From the IMG/VR virus record IMGVR_UViG_3300034198_012662, positions 1 through 41,257 of that record: a DNA stretch of 41,257 nucleotides. One strand, written 5' to 3'. Shown here piece after piece: positions 1 to 5,924 of the stretch (the first letter of the stretch is position 1; each line of letters opens with the position of its first letter). Under the pieces are notes generated by a model. The model saw only the letters and a list, made by a program, of their open reading frames with translations. It had not been told where the DNA came from and did no database searches. The translations under genes were made by a program, and so were the position numbers. This DNA is from a virus.

Positions 1-85
1 ACCTTGTCATATCTAAGTGTGTCAGCTACTCTAAGACCACCTCATTAAAGAAACTCTTAGCGTCTACCAATTCCGCCACCTGACT
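1..85 (-). tRNA. aberrant tRNA-Leu-like sequence, 3' end outside window
   Basis: Read on the minus strand from 85, the sequence has a 7-base acceptor strand (AGTCAGG), TG at positions 8-9, and a D-arm of the form GCGGAATTGGTAGACGC that is typical of bacterial tRNA-Leu. The anticodon arm is abnormal. TAAGA can pair with TCTTA, but they enclose about 18 bases instead of 7, so no anticodon can be assigned. No T-loop is visible before the window edge, although AAGGT at the end could begin a T-stem. It may be a decaying tRNA gene, a tRNA with an insertion in the anticodon loop, or a fold I cannot resolve. It is the last of three tRNA-like units on this strand. Confidence 0.35.
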
Positions 86-90
86 AAGTT

Positions 91-276
91 TTAATATATT
101 TCAATCTTACCTAAATAAACAGGTTCTTCAATATGGCCAGTAAAATCTACTACAGATTTATTTTGATCATCATAAATAGTGCCTCCGTATTTATTACCAT
201 ATTTATCCTTAAACACACTCATATATTGTGGTTTACCAAATAATAATCTTTTAAGTAATTTTTTTATTGTTCTCAT
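91..276 (-). CDS. small basic hypothetical protein (61 aa)
   Basis: The 61-residue ORF lies between the tRNA-like sequence and the complete tRNAs. The N-terminus is basic (Lys/Arg-rich, residues 1-15), followed by a polar stretch rich in Gly, Tyr and Asp. No family is recognised and there are no transmembrane segments. Its ATG follows the stop of the small upstream ORF by a few bases, so the two look co-transcribed with the tRNAs. Function is unknown. Short ORFs like this are common fillers in phage tRNA clusters. Confidence 0.5.
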   Translation of the reverse strand: MRTIKKLLKRLLFGKPQYMSVFKDKYGNKYGGTIYDDQNKSVVDFTGHIEEPVYLGKIEIY

Positions 277-280
277 AATT

Positions 281-379
281 CTAATTTTTATTATTCAATT
301 TATTTGCAAGATGTTCTATTATTGAAACGATTGTCATACAGACAATATACGTAACAATTAAAAATAATATCAATTTCAT
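281..379 (-). CDS. 32-aa single-span membrane peptide
   Basis: A short ORF beginning ATGAAATTGATA encodes 32 residues with one hydrophobic segment at about residues 3-21 (Leu, Ile, Val, Phe, Met, one Cys), followed by a polar tail rich in Asn and Lys. That is the usual shape of a small inner-membrane peptide. It ends just upstream of the 61-aa ORF and starts just downstream of the tRNA-Thr-like gene. No Shine-Dalgarno sequence is visible. It could be a chance ORF in AT-rich DNA; the head-to-tail arrangement with the next ORF is the main support. Confidence 0.35.
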   Translation of the reverse strand: MKLILFLIVTYIVCMTIVSIIEHLANKLNNKN

Positions 380-397
380 ATTTTTTTATCATTATTG

Positions 398-480
398 AGC
401 CGAGGATAGGATTCGAACCTACGTGCCCTTACGAGTCCTGATTACAAGTCAGGTGCAATCAACCGCTATGCGACCTCGGC
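398..480 (-). tRNA. tRNA with UGU (Thr) anticodon on a class II (long variable arm) body
   Basis: The minus strand folds into a full cloverleaf. The acceptor GCCGAGG pairs with CCTCGGC, and the D-arm has stem GCA/TGC with loop TAGCGGTTGAT. The anticodon arm is CCTGA-CTTGTAA-TCAGG with an exact 7-base loop, giving anticodon TGT. The T-arm is GTAGG-TTCGAAT-CCTAT. The anticodon arm is typical of tRNA-Thr(UGU). However, the variable region is 14 bases (ACTCGTAAGGGCAC) and can form a short stem with a GTAA loop, a feature of Ser, Leu and Tyr tRNAs. The D-loop also looks class II. The discriminator base is T and CCA is not encoded. Confidence 0.8.
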
Positions 481-494
481 TTTCAACATCTGTG

Positions 495-580
495 TACCGG
501 GTGAGGGAATCGAACCCTCACGGACATTTTTTGTCCAGTGAATTTTAAGTCCACCTCGGCTACCTTTACGACAACCCGGT
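495..580 (-). tRNA. tRNA-Leu(UAA)
   Basis: A complete class II tRNA is on the minus strand. The acceptor ACCGGGT pairs with ACCCGGT and the D-stem is TCG/CGA. The anticodon arm is GTGGA-CTTAAAA-TTCAC with anticodon TAA. A long variable arm forms a GGAC/GTCC stem, the T-arm is GAGGG-TTCGATT-CCCTC, and the discriminator is A, as expected for Leu. CCA is not encoded. UUA is the favoured Leu codon in this AT-rich genome, so the gene probably supports phage translation. It lies 14 bases upstream of the UGU tRNA in transcription order, so the two are probably processed from one transcript. Confidence 0.93.
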
Positions 581-738
581 ATTTTCATGTAAAAATAACA
601 AATAATCTGAATCAAACAAACAGAGGTGTGTTGTCAATATGTCAATGAACCACTTAACAAATATATGAAAAAAAATCCAACTTAAAAATTTTTTAATATA
701 TAAGTATATAAATATGACTATTTTATAAAATCAAAAAA

Positions 739-746
739 TATTTATA
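739..746 (+). promoter_or_regulatory. TATTTATA late-type promoter motif
   Basis: TATTTATA ends 14 bases before the ATG at 761. It is one copy of a motif found upstream of many genes here on both strands, and is proposed to be read by the phage gp55-like sigma factor. Confidence 0.5.
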
Positions 747-760
747 TAGAAAGATATCTT

Positions 761-1132
761 ATGTTAACCACATTGCCTTTAACATGGTATTATGAAACCC
801 CAATAGATTTTGAACATAAACAATACGTTTTATTTTCTTATTTACAATCTGTTGAAACATCATTTATAAATAAAGTAGTTTCTCCTCATCTTTTACATAT
901 GGAAAAGATGGTTATTGAATTAACGAATTTTGAGGAGTCCATAAATAATTTAAAGTCCAATTTTAAAAAACATAAATATATATATCTTTTTGACAATCCC
1001 CAATTAGAAGGTGAAAATGATGTATTGATTCAAGAATTGTCAGATATTGTCGAATTCTCTATACCACAAGTAAAATCAAGAATAGACTTTGGATATGAGG
1101 TTTTAAAGAAACATAAGCAAATACTGTATTAA
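761..1132 (+). CDS. conserved-looking hypothetical protein (123 aa)
   Basis: First gene of a plus-strand cassette that continues into three small membrane proteins. The protein is soluble and mostly alpha-helical by composition, with aromatic residues near the N-terminus (Trp-Tyr-Tyr at about 9-11) and a Lys-rich C-terminus. I recognise no domain. It has its own TATTTATA promoter motif, and the reading frame is clean and well separated from the tRNA block. Its position ahead of the putative lysis genes suggests late expression, but nothing in the sequence assigns a function. Confidence 0.75.
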   Translation: MLTTLPLTWYYETPIDFEHKQYVLFSYLQSVETSFINKVVSPHLLHMEKMVIELTNFEESINNLKSNFKKHKYIYLFDNPQLEGENDVLIQELSDIVEFSIPQVKSRIDFGYEVLKKHKQILY

Positions 1133-1146
1133 TATTGGCAACCATA

Positions 1147-1154
1147 TATTTATT
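1147..1154 (+). promoter_or_regulatory. TATTTATT late-type promoter motif
   Basis: TATTTATT ends 19 bases before the ATG at 1174. It lies inside the 5' extension of the longer TTG-initiated frame and so favours the ATG start. Confidence 0.4.
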
Positions 1155-1173
1155 GACAAGAAAAATAACAACT

Positions 1174-1434
1174 ATGAATACATCAAAAATCGTAAACTTT
1201 ATTGGGTCTCTTTTAGTTATTGCAGTTGCAATAATGATTTTCTTTATGTTAATGTCTAATGAAATGCCAGCTAGTAACCGTGAGCTTTTAATTGCTTTCG
1301 TTTCGGTTCTATTTGGGTCTATGGCGGTTTCTATTAAGAAAATCACTGGAGATGATGACAATGACCTTATAAAAGAATTGACAGAAAAAAATAAACAATT
1401 GGAAAACCAAATTAAGGAATTAACTTCAAAATAA
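1174..1434 (+). CDS. small protein with two membrane segments and a coiled-coil tail (holin-like)
   Basis: From the ATG at 1174 the product is 86 residues. Hydrophobic segments lie at about residues 8-27 and 36-54, then an acidic turn (GDDDND), then a Lys/Glu heptad-like tail at 63-86. The frame is open back to a TTG at 1135, but a TATTTATT promoter motif at 1147-1154 makes the ATG more likely. Two membrane spans in under 100 residues, next to a spanin-like gene and a second two-span protein, suggest a holin or antiholin role. This is topology and context only, not family recognition. Confidence 0.6.
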   Translation: MNTSKIVNFIGSLLVIAVAIMIFFMLMSNEMPASNRELLIAFVSVLFGSMAVSIKKITGDDDNDLIKELTEKNKQLENQIKELTSK

Positions 1435-1435
1435 G

Positions 1436-1738
1436 ATGAAAATTAAAGAATTGATTATTGTTTCTTTAGGGGTATTAATTTTCCTCACATTCATGTCTCT
1501 TATGTTTAAAAATTACATAAGAAATCAAGAATTACAAATAATCAAAAAACGAACTTATTATGATTCACTATTACTTAATGAACAAATTAAAATGAAAAAA
1601 AAGGATAGTATTATTTTGCACCAACAAAAACTTTTGAAAGATATGTTAAATGGTCACGCAAATCAAATACACACCATAAATAAAAAAGTTAAAAATTTAG
1701 AAGAAAATGGAGAAAACAAACAACAAAATAAAAATTGA
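1436..1738 (+). CDS. membrane-anchored coiled-coil protein (inner-membrane spanin-like)
   Basis: The 100-residue protein has one N-terminal hydrophobic anchor at about residues 6-24. The rest is a highly charged, Lys/Gln/Glu-rich predicted coiled coil (about 27-92) with no Cys or Pro. This is the architecture of an inner-membrane spanin (Rz, i-spanin), which reaches from the inner membrane through the periplasm. It starts one base after the previous stop and overlaps the next ORF by 32 bases. If it is an i-spanin, the partner outer-membrane lipoprotein could be the 55-aa lipoprotein at 3395-3562. That pairing is speculative because the genes are on opposite strands. Confidence 0.5.
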   Translation: MKIKELIIVSLGVLIFLTFMSLMFKNYIRNQELQIIKKRTYYDSLLLNEQIKMKKKDSIILHQQKLLKDMLNGHANQIHTINKKVKNLEENGENKQQNKN

Positions 1739-2000
1739 ATTAAGTGGTATTAAGAAATTTTTTCACGATTTATTTAATGATGAAAATAATATAAATGAGA
1801 AATCTGTAATTGGATTTGCATCATTTTGTATAATGGTGATTTTCGCACTTGCGGATATTATTACTGGTGCACTAGGAAAAGATTTAGTAGTAAATGAATT
1901 TATTTTTAATTCATTTCTTATTATGACATTAGGTGCATTAGGTATTGGTTCAGTTGACAAATACATCAATAAAAAATCAAATACATCTTCTGAGGAATAA
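1707..2000 (+). CDS. two-span membrane protein, probable holin
   Basis: The 97-residue protein has a polar N-terminus containing a FFHDLF segment, hydrophobic spans at about residues 33-54 and 64-84, a Gly-rich second span, and a charged C-terminus with Lys and Glu clusters. This layout resembles small phage holins seen in Bacteroidota phages (assessment by eye). The start overlaps the end of the coiled-coil gene by 32 bases, which implies translational coupling. A strong terminator follows directly, so this closes the cassette. The endolysin is not in this window. Confidence 0.55.
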   Translation: MEKTNNKIKIELSGIKKFFHDLFNDENNINEKSVIGFASFCIMVIFALADIITGALGKDLVVNEFIFNSFLIMTLGALGIGSVDKYINKKSNTSSEE

Positions 2001-2004
2001 AAAA

Positions 2005-2026
2005 CCCCACATAAGTGGGGCTTTTT
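2005..2026. terminator. bidirectional intrinsic terminator
   Basis: Stem CCCCAC/GTGGGG with loop ATAA, followed by CTTTTT on the plus strand and preceded by an A-run that reads as a T-run on the minus strand. It serves both the membrane-protein cassette and the convergent kinase operon. Confidence 0.88.
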
Positions 2027-2075
2027 GACAAAAATAACAACTGTATCTTAACAGATACATTTAAAATGTATTAAA

Positions 2076-2417
2076 TTAATTTGATGAAGTCAAATCATTA
2101 TAAAGATTATTTATTTTTTGACAAGTCTCATAATCTTCAATAGTTTCAAAATACGGTAGGATATCTCTTTTTAAAACAATAGATTCATTTTTAAAAAAAT
2201 TAAATTTAGTATCCCACTCCATATTATCAATTTGAGCAACAACAGAAAGTGTTATAGACTTTTTTCTGGATGTTTTAAACTCCTGAAATATATCAATAAC
2301 TTTAGTGTAAATTATTCCTTTGTTATTATCAAAAAAATCTTTGAAGTCTTTATGAATGCCCTCAATTTGGAGGGAATATTCTTTTTTGGATTTTTTGTTA
2401 CTTACTTTTTTAGTCAT
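2076..2417 (-). CDS. unknown third gene of the kinase/receiver operon (113 aa)
   Basis: The protein has a Lys/Ser-rich N-terminus (residues 1-14), then a mixed alpha/beta pattern with a central beta-like stretch around 50-75 and an acidic C-terminus. No family is recognised. Its start overlaps the stop of the receiver-domain gene by 8 bases, so it is translationally coupled to that gene, and it is followed by the shared terminator. Co-occurrence with a polynucleotide-kinase-like protein and a cyclic-phosphate-processing protein suggests a nucleic-acid-related accessory role, but nothing in the sequence shows it. Confidence 0.7.
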   Translation of the reverse strand: MTKKVSNKKSKKEYSLQIEGIHKDFKDFFDNNKGIIYTKVIDIFQEFKTSRKKSITLSVVAQIDNMEWDTKFNFFKNESIVLKRDILPYFETIEDYETCQKINNLYNDLTSSN

Positions 2418-2901
2418 CGGTTTTAGGTTTGTTTAGTTTAAAAAATTTGTCCCATTTTAACCTTCGTTCTTCCAAAGGTATAGTATGAGACTCATGTAAT
2501 GAATGTGGTATTTTTATTTTTTCACATGTGGGCATTTCACCACTAAATTTAAGATAACTATTGATAAATGACATCATATTATAGCTTCCGATGGGATTGG
2601 CTGAATGAACATAAATCTGTGGGAGTGTTTTATTTTCTTCAACACTTTTATTAACTAAGAATTTACAACAATCCATTCCAGTTTTTTCAGATATGTTATT
2701 ATAATCCAATTCGTTATTGTGTTTTACATTGGAGTAGTATTCTGTCATAGCTTCATCACCCAAATCATGGTCTAATGAAATTGTTGATATATTATCTAAA
2801 CCGTGTTTGTTTACTTCATCAACAAATTCAATATAATTTCTTACTACAATCCACCCATCTTCAAGTGGAGTTCTCACGTCGTCCAAATATATTTTAACCA
2901 T
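2410..2901 (-). CDS. cyclic-phosphate-processing receiver-domain (cREC) protein
   Basis: The 163-residue protein matches the cREC family of receiver-like domains, which comparative genomics has predicted to act on cyclic phosphates at RNA ends. Visible signatures are LDDVR at residues 6-10, Trp17 followed by VVRN, the SLDHDLG motif at 42-48, Gly-Met-Asp at 75-77, and the HSANPIG motif at 99-105. The clustered Asp/His residues form the predicted metal site. The gene is 4 bases downstream of a P-loop kinase and overlaps the next gene, so it sits in a three-gene operon. The family call is confident; the reaction is a literature prediction, and substrate specificity cannot be read here. Confidence 0.8.
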   Translation of the reverse strand: MVKIYLDDVRTPLEDGWIVVRNYIEFVDEVNKHGLDNISTISLDHDLGDEAMTEYYSNVKHNNELDYNNISEKTGMDCCKFLVNKSVEENKTLPQIYVHSANPIGSYNMMSFINSYLKFSGEMPTCEKIKIPHSLHESHTIPLEERRLKWDKFFKLNKPKTDD

Positions 2902-2905
2902 AAGT

Positions 2906-3331
2906 TTAAAGTTTAATTTTAAATTTTTTCTTCATTTCCCTTATCTTTTCTTTGGGGATTCCATGAACATTTTTACTACCGTGTCTATTTTCAACAACAA
3001 TTGTATGTACTCGATAATTGTACATTTTGGCAATTTCGAAATATGGTTCCATTTCAGATTCTTCAACAAAGGTATTCGCCACAACAATTCTTTGGGTCCC
3101 AATTCTCATTTTTTGTGCACATCTATTTTGACAATCATTAATTGCTTCTTTTGTTTTTAATAGATCAAATATATATTCGTTATTTTCATTAACAAAAAAA
3201 TCATCAGAAGAAATTACATCTGGCTTCTCGGATGAAGGCCACATTAAGATTATGTTTGACAATGTTGTTTTACCTGACCCCGGTAGTCCCCTCACTAAAA
3301 TTAAATCTCCGGTAAATTGATTAATTTCCAT
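2906..3331 (-). CDS. P-loop polynucleotide-kinase-like protein (N4BP2/PNK type)
   Basis: The 141-residue AAA/kinase-fold protein has Walker A RGLPGSGKTT at residues 14-23, an acidic SSDDFF motif at 41-46 in the place of the kinase catalytic Asp, and a VVANTF segment at 83-88 typical of the N4BP2-like and PNK kinase group. The C-terminus is basic. These enzymes phosphorylate 5'-hydroxyl ends of RNA or DNA. The protein is short and has no phosphatase or ligase domain, unlike T4 Pnkp. Together with the downstream cREC gene it could heal both ends of cleaved RNA. A TATTTATT motif lies 9 bases upstream. Confidence 0.8.
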   Translation of the reverse strand: MEINQFTGDLILVRGLPGSGKTTLSNIILMWPSSEKPDVISSDDFFVNENNEYIFDLLKTKEAINDCQNRCAQKMRIGTQRIVVANTFVEESEMEPYFEIAKMYNYRVHTIVVENRHGSKNVHGIPKEKIREMKKKFKIKL

Positions 3332-3340
3332 TTCTTTTTA

Positions 3341-3348
3341 AATAAATA
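3341..3348 (-). promoter_or_regulatory. TATTTATT late-type promoter motif (minus strand)
   Basis: TATTTATT on the minus strand ends 9 bases before the ATG of the kinase gene at 3331. Confidence 0.45.
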
Positions 3349-3394
3349 TCAAAAAGGGGGAATATTATCTACTCCCCCAATTTAATATAGTTTT

Positions 3395-3562
3395 TTACCG
3401 TTTCATAACGGTAGTGTCAACTGGTACGGGTTTTAACGAAACACTATCCACAGTGACATTAGTATTAGAATCTGTTGATTCGGTTGTGGTAGATCCTGAA
3501 CCACAAGCCATTACAATCATAACAATGAGAGAAATAGCAACAAAAGAAAATTGTTTAATCAT
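3395..3562 (-). CDS. 55-aa lipoprotein with lipobox
   Basis: This short ORF encodes an N-terminal basic residue, a hydrophobic stretch (residues 5-18) and the lipobox VMAC with Cys20. A Gly/Ser/Thr-rich linker and a short acidic/Val-rich tail ending in MKR follow. The mature part is about 36 residues, so it is a tethered peptide without a folded domain. Phage lipoproteins of this size include outer-membrane spanins and superinfection-exclusion proteins, and either role is possible here. It lies between the RNA-processing operon and the Clp gene on the same strand, just downstream of the Clp terminator. No Shine-Dalgarno sequence is visible. Confidence 0.65.
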   Translation of the reverse strand: MIKQFSFVAISLIVMIVMACGSGSTTTESTDSNTNVTVDSVSLKPVPVDTTVMKR

Positions 3563-3612
3563 ACTTCCGTAAATATAGAAAAAAATAACTATAAATCAAT
3601 AAATTCAATAAA

Positions 3613-3713
3613 AAAAACCCCAACAAAGTTTGTTGGGGTTTAAGGTCTTTCGGTGAGTTCAACCTCACTTACTTTTATACTAACGAAAAGGACATCGACA
3701 AAGAAGCCTCATG
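3613..3713 (-). other. possible structured 3'UTR or small RNA after clp
   Basis: Between the clp stop and its terminator the minus strand carries a hairpin with stem GTGAG/CTCAC. Around it are complementary arms, TTTTCG at about 3695 and CGAAAGA at about 3650. Together with the terminator hairpin this resembles a small structured RNA of roughly 100 bases. No known RNA family is recognised. The spacing could equally be an ordinary 3' UTR. Confidence 0.25.
3616..3640 (-). terminator. intrinsic terminator downstream of the Clp gene
   Basis: Near-perfect 12-base inverted repeat (AACCCCAACAAA / TTTGTTGGGGTT). On the minus strand it is followed by a T-run (the plus-strand A-run at 3611-3617). It ends the clp transcript about 100 bases after the stop codon and separates it from the lipoprotein gene. 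Confidence 0.85.
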
Positions 3714-3743
3714 AGATATAAATATATATATTTTTTTAAAAAG

Positions 3744-5771
3744 TCAAGAATTTAATACTTTTTTCGAGATTATTAGTTTATCATCTCTAAACTTAAGAGT
3801 AAAAGGTTCATCTTCAATGATATTACCTTTAAGAATTTCTTCGCTTAAGTAATCTTCACATAAGTTTTGAATAATTCTTTTAATTGGTCTTGCACCATAT
3901 TCTTCTTTTGAATTTAATTCGAAAATTCTATTAGTAACACTTTTATCAACTGTTATTAAGTAATTCTTTTCTTTTAATCTAAAAATCAATTTATTCATTT
4001 CAATACCGATAATTTTTCTTAAGGTATTTTCATTTAATGAATTGAATAAAATAACATCATCTATTCTATTTAAGAATTCGGGGTTAAAGTGTTGCTTTAA
4101 TGACTTTTGTATAATTCCTTTTTTGATTTCATAATTCTGTTTTTCGCTTGATGATGTTGCGAATCCCATTCCAGACCCATATTCTGAAACTTTTTTTGCT
4201 CCAATGTTTGAGGTCATAATAACAATTGTATTTGTGAAATCAACTTTTCTACCAAATGAATCATTTAAATGTCCTTCATCCAATATTTGTAAAAATATGT
4301 GGAACACATCTTTATGTGCCTTTTCAATTTCATCAAAAAGAATTACAGAAAATGGATTGTTTTTAACTTTCTCAGTTAATTGACCACCTTCCTCATAACC
4401 AACATATCCTGGAGGTGAACCAATTAATCTAGATACCGTATGTTTATCCATAAATTCACTCATATCAACACGAATGATTTTATCTGGACTTCCAAATAAC
4501 ATTTCGGCAATTGATTTAGCTAAATAAGTTTTACCAACTCCTGTAGAACCTAAGAATATAAAGGATCCTATTGGTTTATTCGCTTCTTTTATTCCGACCC
4601 TATTTCTTCTGATTGCTTTTGATATTGATGTAATTGCCTCTTCTTGTCCAATTATTTTTTCATTTAATACTTCCTCCATTTTTAATAACTTATTACTTTC
4701 TTTTGTGTCTAATTTACTTATTGGTACACCAGTAATTTGTGATATCATTTCATATACATCATCAAGAAATATTGGAATTTTATTATTTTTTTGTTTATCG
4801 GACCACTTATTTTTTTCCTCATCAAGTTTTGTTATTAGTTTTCTTTCTTCATCTCTGAGTTTAGCTGCTAATTCATAATTTTGTGTTTTTACTACTTGAA
4901 TTTTTTTATCTTTTACTTCATCAATTTCTTTCCTGAGTTTATCAATAAATTCTGGAATCTTACTTGATACTCTTTTTTCGGCACCAAGCTCATCCATAAC
5001 ATCAATTGCTTTATCTGGAAATTGTCTATCGGTAATATATCGATGAGATAATTTGACAATATTTTCTATGACCTTATCTTCATATGTTACCCTATGAAAT
5101 TCTTCATATGACTTTTTTAATTTATTTAAAATATCAACTGTATCAGATAATGATGGTTCTCTAAGAATGATTTTTTGGAATCTTCTAACTAATGCGCCGT
5201 CTTTTTCAATTGATTTTTTATATTCATCAAGAGTTGTAGCCCCAATACATTGTATTTCACCTCTAGCTAATGCGGGTTTTAAAATATTTGCTGCGTCCAT
5301 AGAACCACTGGCATTTCCGGCTCCAACCATAGTATGTAATTCATCAATGAAAAGAATTACGTTAGGGGCCTCTCTTAGTTCATTAAGAATGGCTTTAATT
5401 CTTTCTTCAAATTGTCCTCGGTATTTTGTTCCAGCAACAAGTGAAGTTAAATCCAACGACATTATTCTTTTGTCTAATAAATTAGTTGGGCAATCTCCCT
5501 TTTGTATCATCAATGCCAACTTTTCAACAACTGCGGATTTACCAACACCAGCCTCACCCACAATTACCGCATTATTCTTTTTCTTTCTAGATAAAATTTG
5601 GGCAATTCTTTTAATCTCTTTTTCTCTTCCAATAATTGGGTCAATTTTACCCTCCTCCGCGAATTTGATAAGATCTCTAGAGAAATTATCAAGAATTGGG
5701 GTGTTGGAATTTTTCTTAGTTTTTCTAGGTTGATTTGTTGTCGAACCTTCTTCAAAAAAATCTACTGACAT
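3744..5771 (-). CDS. ClpC-type AAA+ unfoldase lacking the N-domain
   Basis: The 675-residue protein has two AAA+ modules. The first has Walker A GEAGVGKS at residues 72-79 and a Walker B ending FIDELH. The second has Walker A GSTGVGKT near residue 410 and Walker B ILFDEIEKAH. A UVR-like stretch (about 285-320, ELAAKLRDEE) lies between them, which points to ClpC rather than ClpA or ClpB. The Clp_N repeats are absent; only about 45 residues precede the D1 module, so adaptor-dependent substrate choice is probably altered. A GMGF loop in D2 could be the ClpP-docking loop. No ClpP is encoded here, so host ClpP would be the partner. It is divergent from hsp20. Confidence 0.93.
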   Translation of the reverse strand: MSVDFFEEGSTTNQPRKTKKNSNTPILDNFSRDLIKFAEEGKIDPIIGREKEIKRIAQILSRKKKNNAVIVGEAGVGKSAVVEKLALMIQKGDCPTNLLDKRIMSLDLTSLVAGTKYRGQFEERIKAILNELREAPNVILFIDELHTMVGAGNASGSMDAANILKPALARGEIQCIGATTLDEYKKSIEKDGALVRRFQKIILREPSLSDTVDILNKLKKSYEEFHRVTYEDKVIENIVKLSHRYITDRQFPDKAIDVMDELGAEKRVSSKIPEFIDKLRKEIDEVKDKKIQVVKTQNYELAAKLRDEERKLITKLDEEKNKWSDKQKNNKIPIFLDDVYEMISQITGVPISKLDTKESNKLLKMEEVLNEKIIGQEEAITSISKAIRRNRVGIKEANKPIGSFIFLGSTGVGKTYLAKSIAEMLFGSPDKIIRVDMSEFMDKHTVSRLIGSPPGYVGYEEGGQLTEKVKNNPFSVILFDEIEKAHKDVFHIFLQILDEGHLNDSFGRKVDFTNTIVIMTSNIGAKKVSEYGSGMGFATSSSEKQNYEIKKGIIQKSLKQHFNPEFLNRIDDVILFNSLNENTLRKIIGIEMNKLIFRLKEKNYLITVDKSVTNRIFELNSKEEYGARPIKRIIQNLCEDYLSEEILKGNIIEDEPFTLKFRDDKLIISKKVLNS

Positions 5772-5857
5772 ATTTAAAAATTTTGTTATATGACAAACAT
5801 AATGGAAAAAACTTTAAAAAACAAATACTGACAAAGTGTGTGTTGTATAAAATAAAT

Positions 5858-5874
5858 TATGACATAATGTCATA
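5858..5874. promoter_or_regulatory. 17-base palindrome between divergent clp and hsp20 genes
   Basis: TATGACATAATGTCATA is a perfect inverted repeat around a single central base, in the 153-base region between the clp and hsp20 starts. It abuts a TATTTATA motif at 5876-5883 that faces hsp20. A related half-site (TATGACA...CATAATG) occurs near 5789-5804 in front of clp. The layout suggests an operator controlling both chaperone genes. It does not match the CIRCE element. Confidence 0.4.
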
Positions 5875-5875
5875 T

Positions 5876-5883
5876 TATTTATA
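5876..5883 (+). promoter_or_regulatory. TATTTATA late-type promoter motif
   Basis: TATTTATA lies 41 bases before the hsp20 ATG and directly follows the palindrome at 5858-5874. Confidence 0.4.
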
Positions 5884-5924
5884 TTGGTAAGGAATTTGTT
5901 AAAAGTATAACAAAAAATAAAATT

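Noticed and set aside
398-480. tRNA-Tyr (GUA) assignment because of the long variable arm
   Set aside because: The anticodon stem pairs perfectly around an exact 7-base loop that puts TGT, not GTA, at positions 34-36. A GTA reading needs an 8-base or shifted loop.
583-738. Additional gene between the tRNA block and the 123-aa gene
   Set aside because: The sequence is AT-rich with no ORF of useful length on either strand and no RNA fold I could support; it probably holds the tRNA promoter and leader only.
5167-5733. 188-aa plus-strand ORF inside the Clp gene
   Set aside because: It is fully antisense to the conserved D1 AAA+ module of the Clp gene and has no domain pattern of its own.
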